Source: Nitriliruptoraceae bacterium
GTDB taxonomy: Bacteria > Actinomycetota > Nitriliruptoria > Nitriliruptorales > Nitriliruptoraceae
Assembly (NCBI GenBank): GCA_003554005.1
Contig: PWEU01000089.1
Span: 1 to 5,535 of the forward strand
Direction: 5' to 3'
Length of the DNA stretch: 5,535 bases
The position numbers and the translations under genes were made by a program. Below are positions 1 to 4,560 of this stretch, piece by piece. The first letter of the stretch is position 1. Each line of letters starts with the position of its first letter. A model generated the notes under the pieces. That model was given only the letters and a program-made list of their open reading frames with translations. It did not search any database and was not told the DNA's origin.

Positions 1-87
1 CTGGTCACGCTCGACCGACGCCAGTCGGTCCTGGCAGCGGAACTCGCCGGGTTGGAGTCGACGCTGCTGCTGCCCACCGGCGGGTAG
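1..87 (+). CDS. C-terminal 28 codons of an unidentified protein (5' end outside window)
   Basis: Frame 1 is open from the first base and ends at TAG (85-87). It encodes 28 residues ending in a Leu/Glu-rich helix and then LLLPTGG. About 25 of the 28 codons end in G or C, which fits real coding in this GC-rich DNA, and the bias disappears after the stop. The helical tail with regularly spaced Leu resembles the coiled-coil ends of DNA-modification or restriction subunits, but 28 residues are too few to name a family. It is the only + strand gene I can support, so it is convergent with the minus-strand genes to its right. Confidence 0.5.
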   Translation: MVTLDRRQSVLAAELAGLESTLLLPTGG

Positions 88-454
88 CGGAGACCCCACT
101 CGAAGCCTGGGCCAGGTCGCCCGAACTCCAACCGGCAGCGAGAGCGGGCCTGTTGCGAATCTCTAGGTCCTCCACCCGGAGCTCTGTCTCGCCTCCTCCG
201 CGCAAGAGCCGATGAGAACCGTTCCCGAACCTCCCTGCAACCGCCGTTACAGCTCGGTCTCCGGACCTCGGAAGCGGAAGGTCGATAGCGCTCGCGGGAC
301 CCGCAAGCCAGTAGCCGTTCACCTCGGTCCTTGCGATGTGAGCTCAAGGGGTCAGTGCGCCAGTCCTGGCATTCCCTCCCGGTCGCGAAGGCTCTACACC
401 CGCGGTGGGTGAGGCGGGGCTGTCCTCGCAGGCGAACCGCCAGGGGTGTGCGGC
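88..454. other. Non-coding stretch between convergent genes
   Basis: I see no supported gene here. An open minus-strand frame (322-5) runs through part of it, but its third positions show only about 60% G/C between 242 and 299, it lies antisense to the partial + strand gene, and its product is not recognisable. A 12-bp imperfect inverted repeat (46-58 with 125-136, one bulged base) straddles the end of the + strand gene. Short hairpins at 397-411 and 431-441 lie just past the end of the DUF6429 gene. Confidence 0.5.
397..441 (-). terminator. Weak candidate terminator region after the DUF6429 gene
   Basis: Read on the minus strand, two short hairpins follow the stop at 455: 441-431 (GGCG/CGCC with a 3-nt loop) and 411-397 (CACCC/GGGTG with a 5-nt loop). 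Neither has a T-tract. Stems this short arise often by chance in GC-rich DNA, so this is a position-based guess. Confidence 0.2.
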
Positions 455-703
455 TCAGTCGATTGCGGCGTCGTCGACCTCGAACAGTTCGGTGAACAGC
501 TGCTCGGCCAGGTGAGCTCCTTCGTCGGTGAGCGCCACCGACTTGGCCTTCGAACGAGGGTCGTCGATGAGCCCTCGTTCGTGGAGTCCGTCGGTGGCTT
601 CCCAGGGGAAGGTCTTCCACGCCCGCCACCCGAGCTTGTCTGCGTGGGCGTTGAGGTGCATCAGCGCGAGGACAGCGTCCTGCACCCGTCGCTCGTCGTG
701 CAC
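455..703 (-). CDS. DUF6429 family small protein
   Basis: This 82-residue protein matches my memory of the DUF6429 family along its whole length. In order it shows VQDAVLALMHL (residues 7-17), the AWK-x-F-x-W core (28-34), the LHERGLIDDP segment (40-49), KAKSV (52-56), LTDEG (58-62) and a C-terminal LFTELF. The family is short (about 80 residues) and of unknown function. The pattern of a helix followed by LTDEG looks like a small winged-helix fold, but that is only a resemblance. The start is GTG at 703, chosen because the family N-terminus lies about there and a GAGG Shine-Dalgarno core (712-709) sits 5 nt upstream. The gene lies 151 bp after the AbiEii ORF on the same strand. It could be read through from the abiE promoter or have its own; I see no clear promoter. 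Confidence 0.8.
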   Translation of the reverse strand: MHDERRVQDAVLALMHLNAHADKLGWRAWKTFPWEATDGLHERGLIDDPRSKAKSVALTDEGAHLAEQLFTELFEVDDAAID

Positions 704-794
704 GGCGTCCTCGATGGCTCTGAGCTCACGATCTGGCGAGGCTATGCCGATGCGCGTCGTGGGTCACCTGCCAGGAGGAGTGTCCCGGCCGACG

Positions 795-824
795 TGGCGC
801 GAGAGCCGGGGAGGGGCCGCGCCA
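795..824 (-). terminator. Candidate hairpin after the AbiEii toxin gene
   Basis: On the minus strand, 31 nt past the toxin stop, TGGCGCG (824-818) pairs with CGCGCCA (801-795). A further 3-bp inner stem forms between 817-815 and 807-805. No T-tract follows. It is a plausible end of the abiE transcript but could equally be a chance structure in GC-rich DNA. Confidence 0.3.
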
Positions 825-854
825 GATACATGACCCGGTCCGACTCCGACGTTC

Positions 855-1583
855 CTAGGGTGCCGCGGACCAGGCCCAGCTGTCGGTATCCCAGTGAGAA
901 GGGCGAGTTCCCGCCTTGTTCACGAGTAGCGGCCGCCAGAACGACATGATCGCCTCGTCTGCTGCATCGAGGTCGGTCCAGGGGATGTCGTGGTCGCGTA
1001 CGTAGGACTCCCACGCGGCGATCCAGGGGGTGGGTGGTGCCGGCATCGCTGGTGGCCAGTTGGTCTGGCGCAGGGCGAAGGTCTCTCGGCAGGTCGAGAG
1101 GAGCGTGTCCGAGTCGGGGATCGGCAGCGATCTGGCGATCACGAGCATGTCGTACAGATCGCGTGGTCGGCTGTTCGATCGGCTGCCGTAGTCGCGCACG
1201 TATGCGTGGAGCTTCTCGGCGAGGTGCTGGGCGACGGGGATCACCGGGATGCTCGGCGGCGCGATGCCGGCGAAGTCGAGGAGGTCGCGTAGCTCGAGGT
1301 GTTCCAAGGGGCGTTGATCGTTGGGGACGGCGTTCACGTCGAGCTGGATCCGTTCGAACTCGCGTCCGTCAAGCAGTCCGAGGATCGCGTAGCGCAGCCC
1401 TCCCTCTTCAGTCTCGGCGGTCATCGGTCGGGCAGCGCCGGCCTCGAAGCGGAAGCCATCTCCGAGGTCGACATCGAGCGCCGCTTCGAGCACGTCACCG
1501 AAGTGATCGAGCGCAGCTCGCCAGGTGGCGTCAGCGTCCTTGGTCGTCCGGGCCTGGGTGCGGTAGCGGTGCCCAGCACTCAC
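855..1583 (-). CDS. AbiEii/AbiGii-family nucleotidyltransferase toxin, N-terminally truncated
   Basis: This 242-residue ORF is the toxin partner of a type IV toxin-antitoxin (AbiE) pair. AbiEii proteins are nucleotidyltransferase-like toxins implicated in growth arrest and abortive phage infection. Visible family motifs are ARTTKDAD (residues 11-18, with the DxD metal-binding pair D16/D18), the third acidic strand QLDVN (80-84), LAEKLHAY (121-128) and NSRPRDLYDM (137-146). The ORF starts with GTG at 1583, overlapping the antitoxin stop by 4 bp (GTGA), which suggests translational coupling. The oddity is at the N-terminus. Relatives are usually about 280-300 residues and carry an N-terminal helical region plus a KGG-x-AL glycine motif before R-T-T-K-D-x-D. 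Here only 15 residues precede D16 and no GG or GS is present. The same frame further upstream, inside the antitoxin gene, also gives no such motif. The toxin is therefore probably crippled by a deletion, although the rest is intact with no internal stops. Confidence 0.85.
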   Translation of the reverse strand: MSAGHRYRTQARTTKDADATWRAALDHFGDVLEAALDVDLGDGFRFEAGAARPMTAETEEGGLRYAILGLLDGREFERIQLDVNAVPNDQRPLEHLELRDLLDFAGIAPPSIPVIPVAQHLAEKLHAYVRDYGSRSNSRPRDLYDMLVIARSLPIPDSDTLLSTCRETFALRQTNWPPAMPAPPTPWIAAWESYVRDHDIPWTDLDAADEAIMSFWRPLLVNKAGTRPSHWDTDSWAWSAAP

Positions 1584-2152
1584 GCTTGGGTCCCAGCGAG
1601 GTCGAGCAGCGGCCGGGCGAGGTCGCCGTGGCCCGTCAGCGCGGCATGCAGACGCCGCCGGGTCACCAATCCTCGTTCCAGCGCTTGCTCGGCTGCCGAC
1701 CTGGCGAGCTCCTCACCGGAGCGTGCAAGGACATCGGCGATCGTTCGCTCCACCGTGGTGACGGGCACGCCGGCGCGTTCGGTCCGCTCGCCGTCGCCCA
1801 GAGGTGCGGTGTGGACCGCGATGCCCCGTCGCTGGCCGCGGAAGGGCCGCGGTGTCGAGACGTGGATCACGGCCGGCATCGCATCGGCCAGGTCGTACAC
1901 GGCGAGGGCGGTGTCGTGACTGGCGACCGCGTCTTCGCCGGCCCAGAGACATGCGACGATCACATCCTCGAAGCGTTGCGCGGGGAACCGGTGGAGCCGG
2001 TAGATGCCCTGCGCGACGCGCTGGAGCGAGCCGGTCCGTGCGAGGTAGGACAGCTGCTGGCGGGACACCCCGACCTCGGCAGCCTGCGCCGTCGTGACGT
2101 AGCCCGCGCGACGTTCCGCGAGGGGGTAGAGGACGTCGATGCTGGTGGTCAT
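1580..2152 (-). CDS. AbiEi-family antitoxin/transcriptional regulator (type IV TA)
   Basis: This is a 190-residue antitoxin of the AbiEi family, in which an N-terminal winged helix-turn-helix binds the operon's own promoter and the C-terminal part neutralises AbiEii. The N-terminal domain runs from GYVTTAQAAEVGVSRQQL (17-34) through RTGSLQRVAQGIYRL (39-53), the classic pattern of this domain. The C-terminal domain carries ASHDTALAVYDL (77-88), VIHVSTPRP (95-103), GIAVHTAPL (110-118) and VPVTTVERTIADVL (129-142). The frame stays open upstream to 2365. I chose ATG 2152 because family similarity begins there, the extra upstream residues are unlike the family, and the longer form would translate through the promoter and operator. 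There is no Shine-Dalgarno before this ATG, which fits a leaderless transcript. The downstream toxin overlaps by 4 bp. Confidence 0.9.
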   Translation of the reverse strand: MTTSIDVLYPLAERRAGYVTTAQAAEVGVSRQQLSYLARTGSLQRVAQGIYRLHRFPAQRFEDVIVACLWAGEDAVASHDTALAVYDLADAMPAVIHVSTPRPFRGQRRGIAVHTAPLGDGERTERAGVPVTTVERTIADVLARSGEELARSAAEQALERGLVTRRRLHAALTGHGDLARPLLDLAGTQA

Positions 2153-2153
2153 G

Positions 2154-2176
2154 GATGTCAAACTATCTTTGACATC
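2154..2176. promoter_or_regulatory. Perfect inverted repeat, candidate AbiEi operator
   Basis: GATGTCAAA (2154-2162) and TTTGACATC (2168-2176) are perfect reverse complements separated by 5 nt. The site ends 1 nt before the antitoxin ATG and covers the predicted -10 and much of the spacer. AbiEi proteins are known to bind inverted repeats in their own promoters and repress them, so autoregulation is the natural reading. The site stands out as an AT-rich patch in very GC-rich DNA. Confidence 0.7.
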
Positions 2177-2187
2177 GATGATAACAA
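2160..2187 (-). promoter_or_regulatory. Candidate leaderless promoter of the abiE operon
   Basis: On the minus strand TTGTTA (2187-2182, 4 of 6 matches to the -35 consensus) is followed after 16 nt by TAGTTT (2165-2160), which fits the actinobacterial TANNNT -10. Seven nt then separate the -10 from the ATG at 2152, so transcription would start at or next to the start codon. The absence of a Shine-Dalgarno supports a leaderless mRNA. The -10 lies inside the inverted repeat, so a bound repressor would block RNA polymerase. Confidence 0.55.
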
Positions 2188-2228
2188 CCGTCGGCGCAGT
2201 GCGTCGGTCAAGCCAGGCGTCGCGTCCG

Positions 2229-2251
2229 AGTTTGGACACGGATTGGACACG
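2229..2251. repeat. 23-nt direct repeat, copy A (two 11-nt units)
   Basis: This copy consists of two adjacent 11-nt units, GTTTGGACACG (2230-2240) and GATTGGACACG (2241-2251). It matches copy B at 2480-2502 in 21 of 23 positions. The two copies lie 251 nt apart in the same orientation, one on each side of the tRNA-Leu fragment. Such repeats could be attachment-site arms or integrase-binding sites, but that is inference. Confidence 0.7.
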
Positions 2252-2366
2252 AGCGAGCCGAAACCGGGCGTGACCGGGCATCATCGCCTGGGACGGGGAT
2301 CCGCGTTTCCCCTGCTCAGGCCGGGTTTCAGGACACCTGGCGGGACGGGTCGAAACCCCCGTCAAC

Positions 2367-2408
2367 GGGACCTAAACCCAGCGCGTCTGCCAGTTCCGCC
2401 ACGCTCGC
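2367..2408 (-). pseudogene. tRNA-Leu (UAG) remnant: 5' half only
   Basis: Read from 2408 leftward, the sequence has the acceptor 5' strand GCGAGCG, T8 (2401), a canonical leucine D-arm (TGGCGGAACTGGCAGACGCG) and an anticodon loop TTTAGGT with anticodon TAG at 2374-2372. The 5' half is near-identical to what I recall of actinobacterial tRNA-Leu. The 3' half fails. The long variable arm is missing or reduced to CCCG-TTGA-CGGG, the T-arm-like GGGT-TTCG-ACCC is out of register, and no CGCTCGC exists to close the acceptor stem. Only about the first 42 nt are convincing, so I call it a broken or recombined gene, of the kind left where an integrative element used the tRNA as its attachment site. Confidence 0.65.
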
Positions 2409-2479
2409 GTGGGTCGGGAACCTACCGCTGACCAGTCAGAACGCGAGAACGCGCCTCATGCCCGTGACGTCATGCCCGA

Positions 2480-2502
2480 AGTTTGGACACGGTTTGGGCA
2501 CG
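2480..2502. repeat. 23-nt direct repeat, copy B
   Basis: Units GTTTGGACACG (2481-2491) and GTTTGGGCACG (2492-2502) are preceded by A. It differs from copy A at two positions and begins 7 nt beyond the integrase relic's stop codon. Closeness to the integrase end and the tRNA fragment suggests a recombination-related role. Confidence 0.7.
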
Positions 2503-2508
2503 GGATCG

Positions 2509-2776
2509 TCAGGGACCACCCAGGATCAGCTTCGCCAGCGTGTGCGCGGTGGCAGCGCCGGCAGCGGGTAGCACGTGGCTGTAGGTGTCGATGGTGATCG
2601 CCACCTTCGCGTGACCGAGCCGCTCGCTGATGATCTTGACCTCGTGCCAACCGGTCACCTCGTGCGAACCGGTCGCGTTGGCCAAACCGGCCGAGATTGA
2701 CAGTGTTGCACGTCGTGGAGCCGGATGGTGGCAGCCCTGCCTCCGAGCAGTGTCGCCGGAACCATGTGGGGACTCC
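2509..2776 (-). pseudogene. Tyrosine site-specific integrase, decayed C-terminal remnant
   Basis: Only the last quarter of a phage or integrative-element type tyrosine recombinase is visible, and it is spread over three frames. The 5' part gives WFRRHCSEAGLPP, a 1-nt frameshift leads to IRLHDV, and a second lesion moves to ATLSISAGL and on to ISERLGHAKV and TIDTYSHVLP before TGA at 2511-2509. The ERLGH box and the nucleophile tyrosine of DTYSHV survive. The catalytic RH of HDLRHT is lost at the second lesion, where the sequence reads HDVQH or jumps frame. An 18-nt tandem duplication adds residues between AGL and HEVKI. The N-terminal SAM-like domain and first catalytic arginine are absent, and the similarity stops where the 43-nt repeats begin. 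The gene cannot make an active enzyme. Its end points toward the tRNA-Leu fragment about 100 bp away. Confidence 0.85.
2639..2692. repeat. 18-nt tandem duplication inside the integrase relic
   Basis: ACCTCGTGCCAACCGGTC (2639-2656) is followed directly by a copy with one change (2657-2674) and then by a weak third copy (2675-2692, 11 of 18 matches). On the minus strand it encodes repeated HEVTG. The family normally has only a few residues between the AGL helix and the KVVSERLGH segment, so this is an in-frame expansion in a dead gene. Confidence 0.8.
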
Positions 2777-2794
2777 GGCACGGGGCTGTGACGC

Positions 2795-2899
2795 GGGGTC
2801 GAGATCCGGCCTTAGGTGTCCGGTTTTCCGCCCCGCGGTATCCAGGAGGATGGCTTGGGGTCGAGATCCGGTCGTGGATGTCCGGTTTCCTGCCCCGCG
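2795..2899. repeat. Two 43-nt direct repeats, 62-nt spacing
   Basis: Copies at 2795-2837 and 2857-2899 match at 37 of 43 positions. Both begin GGGGTCGAGATCCGG, contain TGTCCGGTTT and end GCCCCGCG. The intact integrase similarity ends just left of the first copy, so the repeats may mark an insertion or recombination border. They may belong to a dispersed genomic repeat family, which one window cannot show. Confidence 0.75.
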
Positions 2900-2939
2900 C
2901 GCCGGCGCGCCGGAAGTTGGGGGCGCGGGGACCTCGTCG

Positions 2940-2990
2940 GTTGCTCGCGCACCGTCGTGGGGACAGGTCCTGCCACGGTGCGCGAGCAAC
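2940..2990. repeat. Perfect 16-bp inverted repeat
   Basis: GTTGCTCGCGCACCGT (2940-2955) pairs perfectly with ACGGTGCGCGAGCAAC (2975-2990) across 19 nt. A smaller nested hairpin GGAC/GTCC (2961-2970) sits in the loop. It is 213 nt past the serpin stop, far for that gene's terminator. It could be a REP-like palindromic element, the end of a small mobile element or a bidirectional terminator; the sequence does not decide between them. Confidence 0.8.
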
Positions 2991-2994
2991 GACC

Positions 2995-3107
2995 GGCGCC
3001 GGGGGCTGCGGCGGCCGCGCAACTGCGGCGCCGGGGGCTGCGGCGGCCGCGCAACTGCGGCGCCGGGGGCTGCGGGGGGCGCGCAACTGCGGCGGCCGCG
3101 CAACTGC
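2995..3107. repeat. 32-bp GC-rich tandem repeat, about 3.5 copies
   Basis: Units span 2995-3026, 3027-3058 and 3059-3090, with a partial unit (last 17 nt) at 3091-3107. Units 1 and 2 are identical; unit 3 changes only the middle of the NotI-like segment. Each unit runs GGCGCC, GGGGGCTGC, GGCGGCCGC, GCAACTGC and so contains two palindromic cores. A related fragment (GCTGCGGCGGCCGCG) recurs at 3152-3166. The array begins 4 nt from the 16-bp inverted repeat. Confidence 0.85.
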
Positions 3108-3120
3108 GGGGGCCGGGGGA

Positions 3121-3175
3121 TGCCCGCCGCGGGCAAGCCGGGGGCCGTGGCGCTGCGGCGGCCGCGAGGCGCCAC
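3121..3175 (-). terminator. Candidate terminator hairpins after the serpin gene
   Basis: Read on the minus strand, 27 nt past the serpin stop, GTGGCGC (3175-3169) pairs perfectly with GCGCCAC (3153-3147), with an inner GCGG/CCGC stem. A second hairpin, TGCCCG-CGG-CGGGCA (3135-3121), follows. No T-tract is present, but hairpins without one are common at gene ends in high-GC bacteria. Position and stem strength make this the best terminator in the window. Confidence 0.45.
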
Positions 3176-3202
3176 CCGCAAGGCCAGACGGCACCCAGCT
3201 CG

Positions 3203-4453
3203 TCATCCGCGGGGATCGTGGACGCTGCCGAGGAAGAGGATGGTCCCGGTCTGGCGGTCGCTGACGGTGAACGCGAAGGGCCGGTCGACGAGCAACGGCG
3301 GCGGGCCGGCGGACTCCAGCATGACACCACCGGTGACGGCAGCGGCTTCGGTCCCCTCCTCGTCGACGCGGATGTAGGTCTTCTGCACCACCGTGTCGAG
3401 CCACGGGTTGGCGGGTGACATCGGCGTGAAGTCCCCGCCGCCGAACGCCGAGGTCATCCCGAGCGCCTGCAGTGCCTCGGTCAGCTCGGCATCCCACTCG
3501 AGCTCGAACCGCGGCAGCGACAACTGCGACGGTGTCCGGGGTTCCAGGCGGTCGACGCTCTGCTGCCAGGAGGTCACGTCCAACCGCGCGAGCAGGTCGT
3601 CGAGCGGCACGTCCTCGTCAGGGAGGATGATCTCCATCCCGAAGCGCTCGTCCTCGCCGTAGGGCAGCCGTGCCAGCGTGAACCCGTCCCCGGTCGCGGT
3701 CTCGATCTCCGGGTCCGTGCGGTGCATCGTCGGCACCTCGACCCAGCTGCCGTCGGCGAGCCGGAACGGGGCGTCCCGGGTGTCGGCCTCGTCGAAGGTC
3801 GTGGTCCAGGTGCCCAGGAAGTACACGGCGTTGAGCAGCGCGAGCACCGCGTTCGGGTCGGGCAGTCCGAGGTCCTCGGCGATGGCGTCGATGAGCCCCT
3901 CGGTGCGCTCGTCCACCCAGTCGTCGATCCGCTCTGCGCTCCCCGGCGCGCCGAGATCGACCTCGTCGAGCGTGGCTCCGAAGATGTCGCGGACGAAGGC
4001 GAGGTAGTCCTCCTCGAAGGGGTAGCCCTCAGCAGCCCAGAGCGAGTTCGCGATCGACAGCGTGACGTCGCTCTGGCCGGTGAGGTCGGCCAGGAGTGCG
4101 GCGTAGCGGGTGTCGCGCGGCCCCTCCAGGCCGAGCAGTTCGACCATCTCGTTCGCGGTCGCACCCCCGGCGCCAGCCGCGACCATCGCCAGCAGTACCG
4201 CAGCCGACAGCGGCGAGGTGACCGTGTTGCCGGCCGGCTCAGCAACCTGGCGGTGCAGCTCGAAGCCGAAGGCGTTCACGCCCTCCGCCGTGTCGGCAGC
4301 TTGCCGCGGCGACAGCGTGCCGGCCAACTCGACCGCGACGGTGTCCCCAGGAGCCTGCGAGGCACCGTCACCGATGCTCCCGCAGGCTGCGACCACCGCG
4401 ACCACGGCGAGCGTCACGAGCGTTGCGACCCAGCCGACCCCGCTCCTTCGCAT
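3203..4453 (-). CDS. Serpin-family protease inhibitor, predicted lipoprotein
   Basis: This is a full-length serpin of 416 residues, predicted to be exported and lipid-anchored. MRR, a hydrophobic stretch (residues 6-23) and the lipobox VAAC with C24 form the signal, followed by a short linker to about residue 50. Serpin landmarks in order are SPLSAAVLLAMVAAGAGGATANEM (80-103), IANSLWA (134-140), LLNAVYFLGTW (206-216, strand 3A), VPTMHR (240-245), LPRFELEWDAELTEALQALGM (313-333), VVQKTYIRVDEEGTEAAAVTG (355-375) and the C-terminal RPFAFTV...TILFLGSV (391-411). The hinge EEGTEAAA (365-372) has T368 at P14 and small residues at P12-P10, as in inhibitory serpins. Counting from E365 as P17 puts P1 at S381, and the loop length matches alpha-1-antitrypsin. 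Start ATG 4453 has GGAGGT 5 nt upstream. The gene follows the acidic membrane protein gene by 107 bp on the same strand. Confidence 0.95.
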   Translation of the reverse strand: MRRSGVGWVATLVTLAVVAVVAACGSIGDGASQAPGDTVAVELAGTLSPRQAADTAEGVNAFGFELHRQVAEPAGNTVTSPLSAAVLLAMVAAGAGGATANEMVELLGLEGPRDTRYAALLADLTGQSDVTLSIANSLWAAEGYPFEEDYLAFVRDIFGATLDEVDLGAPGSAERIDDWVDERTEGLIDAIAEDLGLPDPNAVLALLNAVYFLGTWTTTFDEADTRDAPFRLADGSWVEVPTMHRTDPEIETATGDGFTLARLPYGEDERFGMEIILPDEDVPLDDLLARLDVTSWQQSVDRLEPRTPSQLSLPRFELEWDAELTEALQALGMTSAFGGGDFTPMSPANPWLDTVVQKTYIRVDEEGTEAAAVTGGVMLESAGPPPLLVDRPFAFTVSDRQTGTILFLGSVHDPRG

Positions 4454-4458
4454 CCCGC

Positions 4459-4464
4459 ACCTCC
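4459..4464 (-). promoter_or_regulatory. Ribosome binding site of the serpin gene
   Basis: GGAGGT on the minus strand lies 5 nt before ATG 4453. It is a near-perfect Shine-Dalgarno and fixes the serpin start, which also gives the complete lipoprotein signal. The 107-bp gap to the upstream gene holds a GCCGGC-G-GCCGGC palindrome (4506-4518) but no promoter that I can recognise. Confidence 0.8.
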
Positions 4465-4560
4465 CAGGGGTTGCACCGTCAGACGGCCAGAGGTGCGTGA
4501 TGGTTGCCGGCGGCCGGCGCGGTGTTGCGGCGGATGCCCTCGCCGGTGTCGCGGCCTACC

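Larger units (their letters stand above)
2153..2508. other. Intergenic region upstream of abiE: control region and tRNA/att scar
   Basis: No protein gene is supported here. From left to right it holds the abiE promoter and operator, a 23-nt repeat copy, the 5' half of tRNA-Leu, a 9-nt direct repeat (TCATGCCCG at 2456-2464 and 2470-2478) overlapping a TGACGTCA palindrome (2465-2472), and the second 23-nt repeat copy next to the integrase relic. Confidence 0.6.
2777..3202. other. Repeat-rich non-coding stretch
   Basis: Every frame gives only low-complexity Pro/Arg/Ala/Gly translations, with several long overlapping open frames that exist because stop codons are rare at this GC content. No frame shows a recognisable domain or consistent codon bias, and the 32-bp unit is not a multiple of three. 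It holds two 43-nt repeats, a 12-bp palindrome (CCGGCGCGCCGG, 2902-2913), a 16-bp inverted repeat, a 32-bp tandem array and the hairpins after the serpin gene. Confidence 0.7.

Noticed and set aside
46..136. Imperfect 12-bp inverted repeat as the terminator of the + strand gene
   Set aside because: The arms are separated by 66 nt and one arm lies within the coding sequence, so a terminator role is unconvincing.
5..322. Minus-strand open frame of 105 codons at the left edge
   Set aside because: Poor third-position G/C bias, no recognisable domain, and it is antisense to the partial + strand gene, which has clear coding bias.
2169..2197. Divergent + strand promoter starting from TTGACA at 2169-2174
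   Set aside because: No -10-like hexamer occurs 16-18 nt downstream, and the TTGACA is explained as an arm of the inverted repeat.
1580..2365. Longer AbiEi starting at 2365
   Set aside because: The extra 71 residues are unlike the family and would place the promoter and inverted repeat inside the coding sequence.
1034..2431. Long + strand open frame of 465 codons opposite the abiE genes
   Set aside because: It is the antisense shadow of AbiEi and AbiEii. The Arg/Gly-rich translation has no domain, and the minus strand has clear family motifs.
2995..3107. Possible CRISPR array
   Set aside because: The 32-bp units are directly adjacent with no unique spacers, and there are no cas genes.
2655..3497. 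Long overlapping open frames on both strands across the repeat region
   Set aside because: They are Pro/Arg/Ala low-complexity products of GC-rich tandem repeats whose 32-bp period is not a multiple of three.
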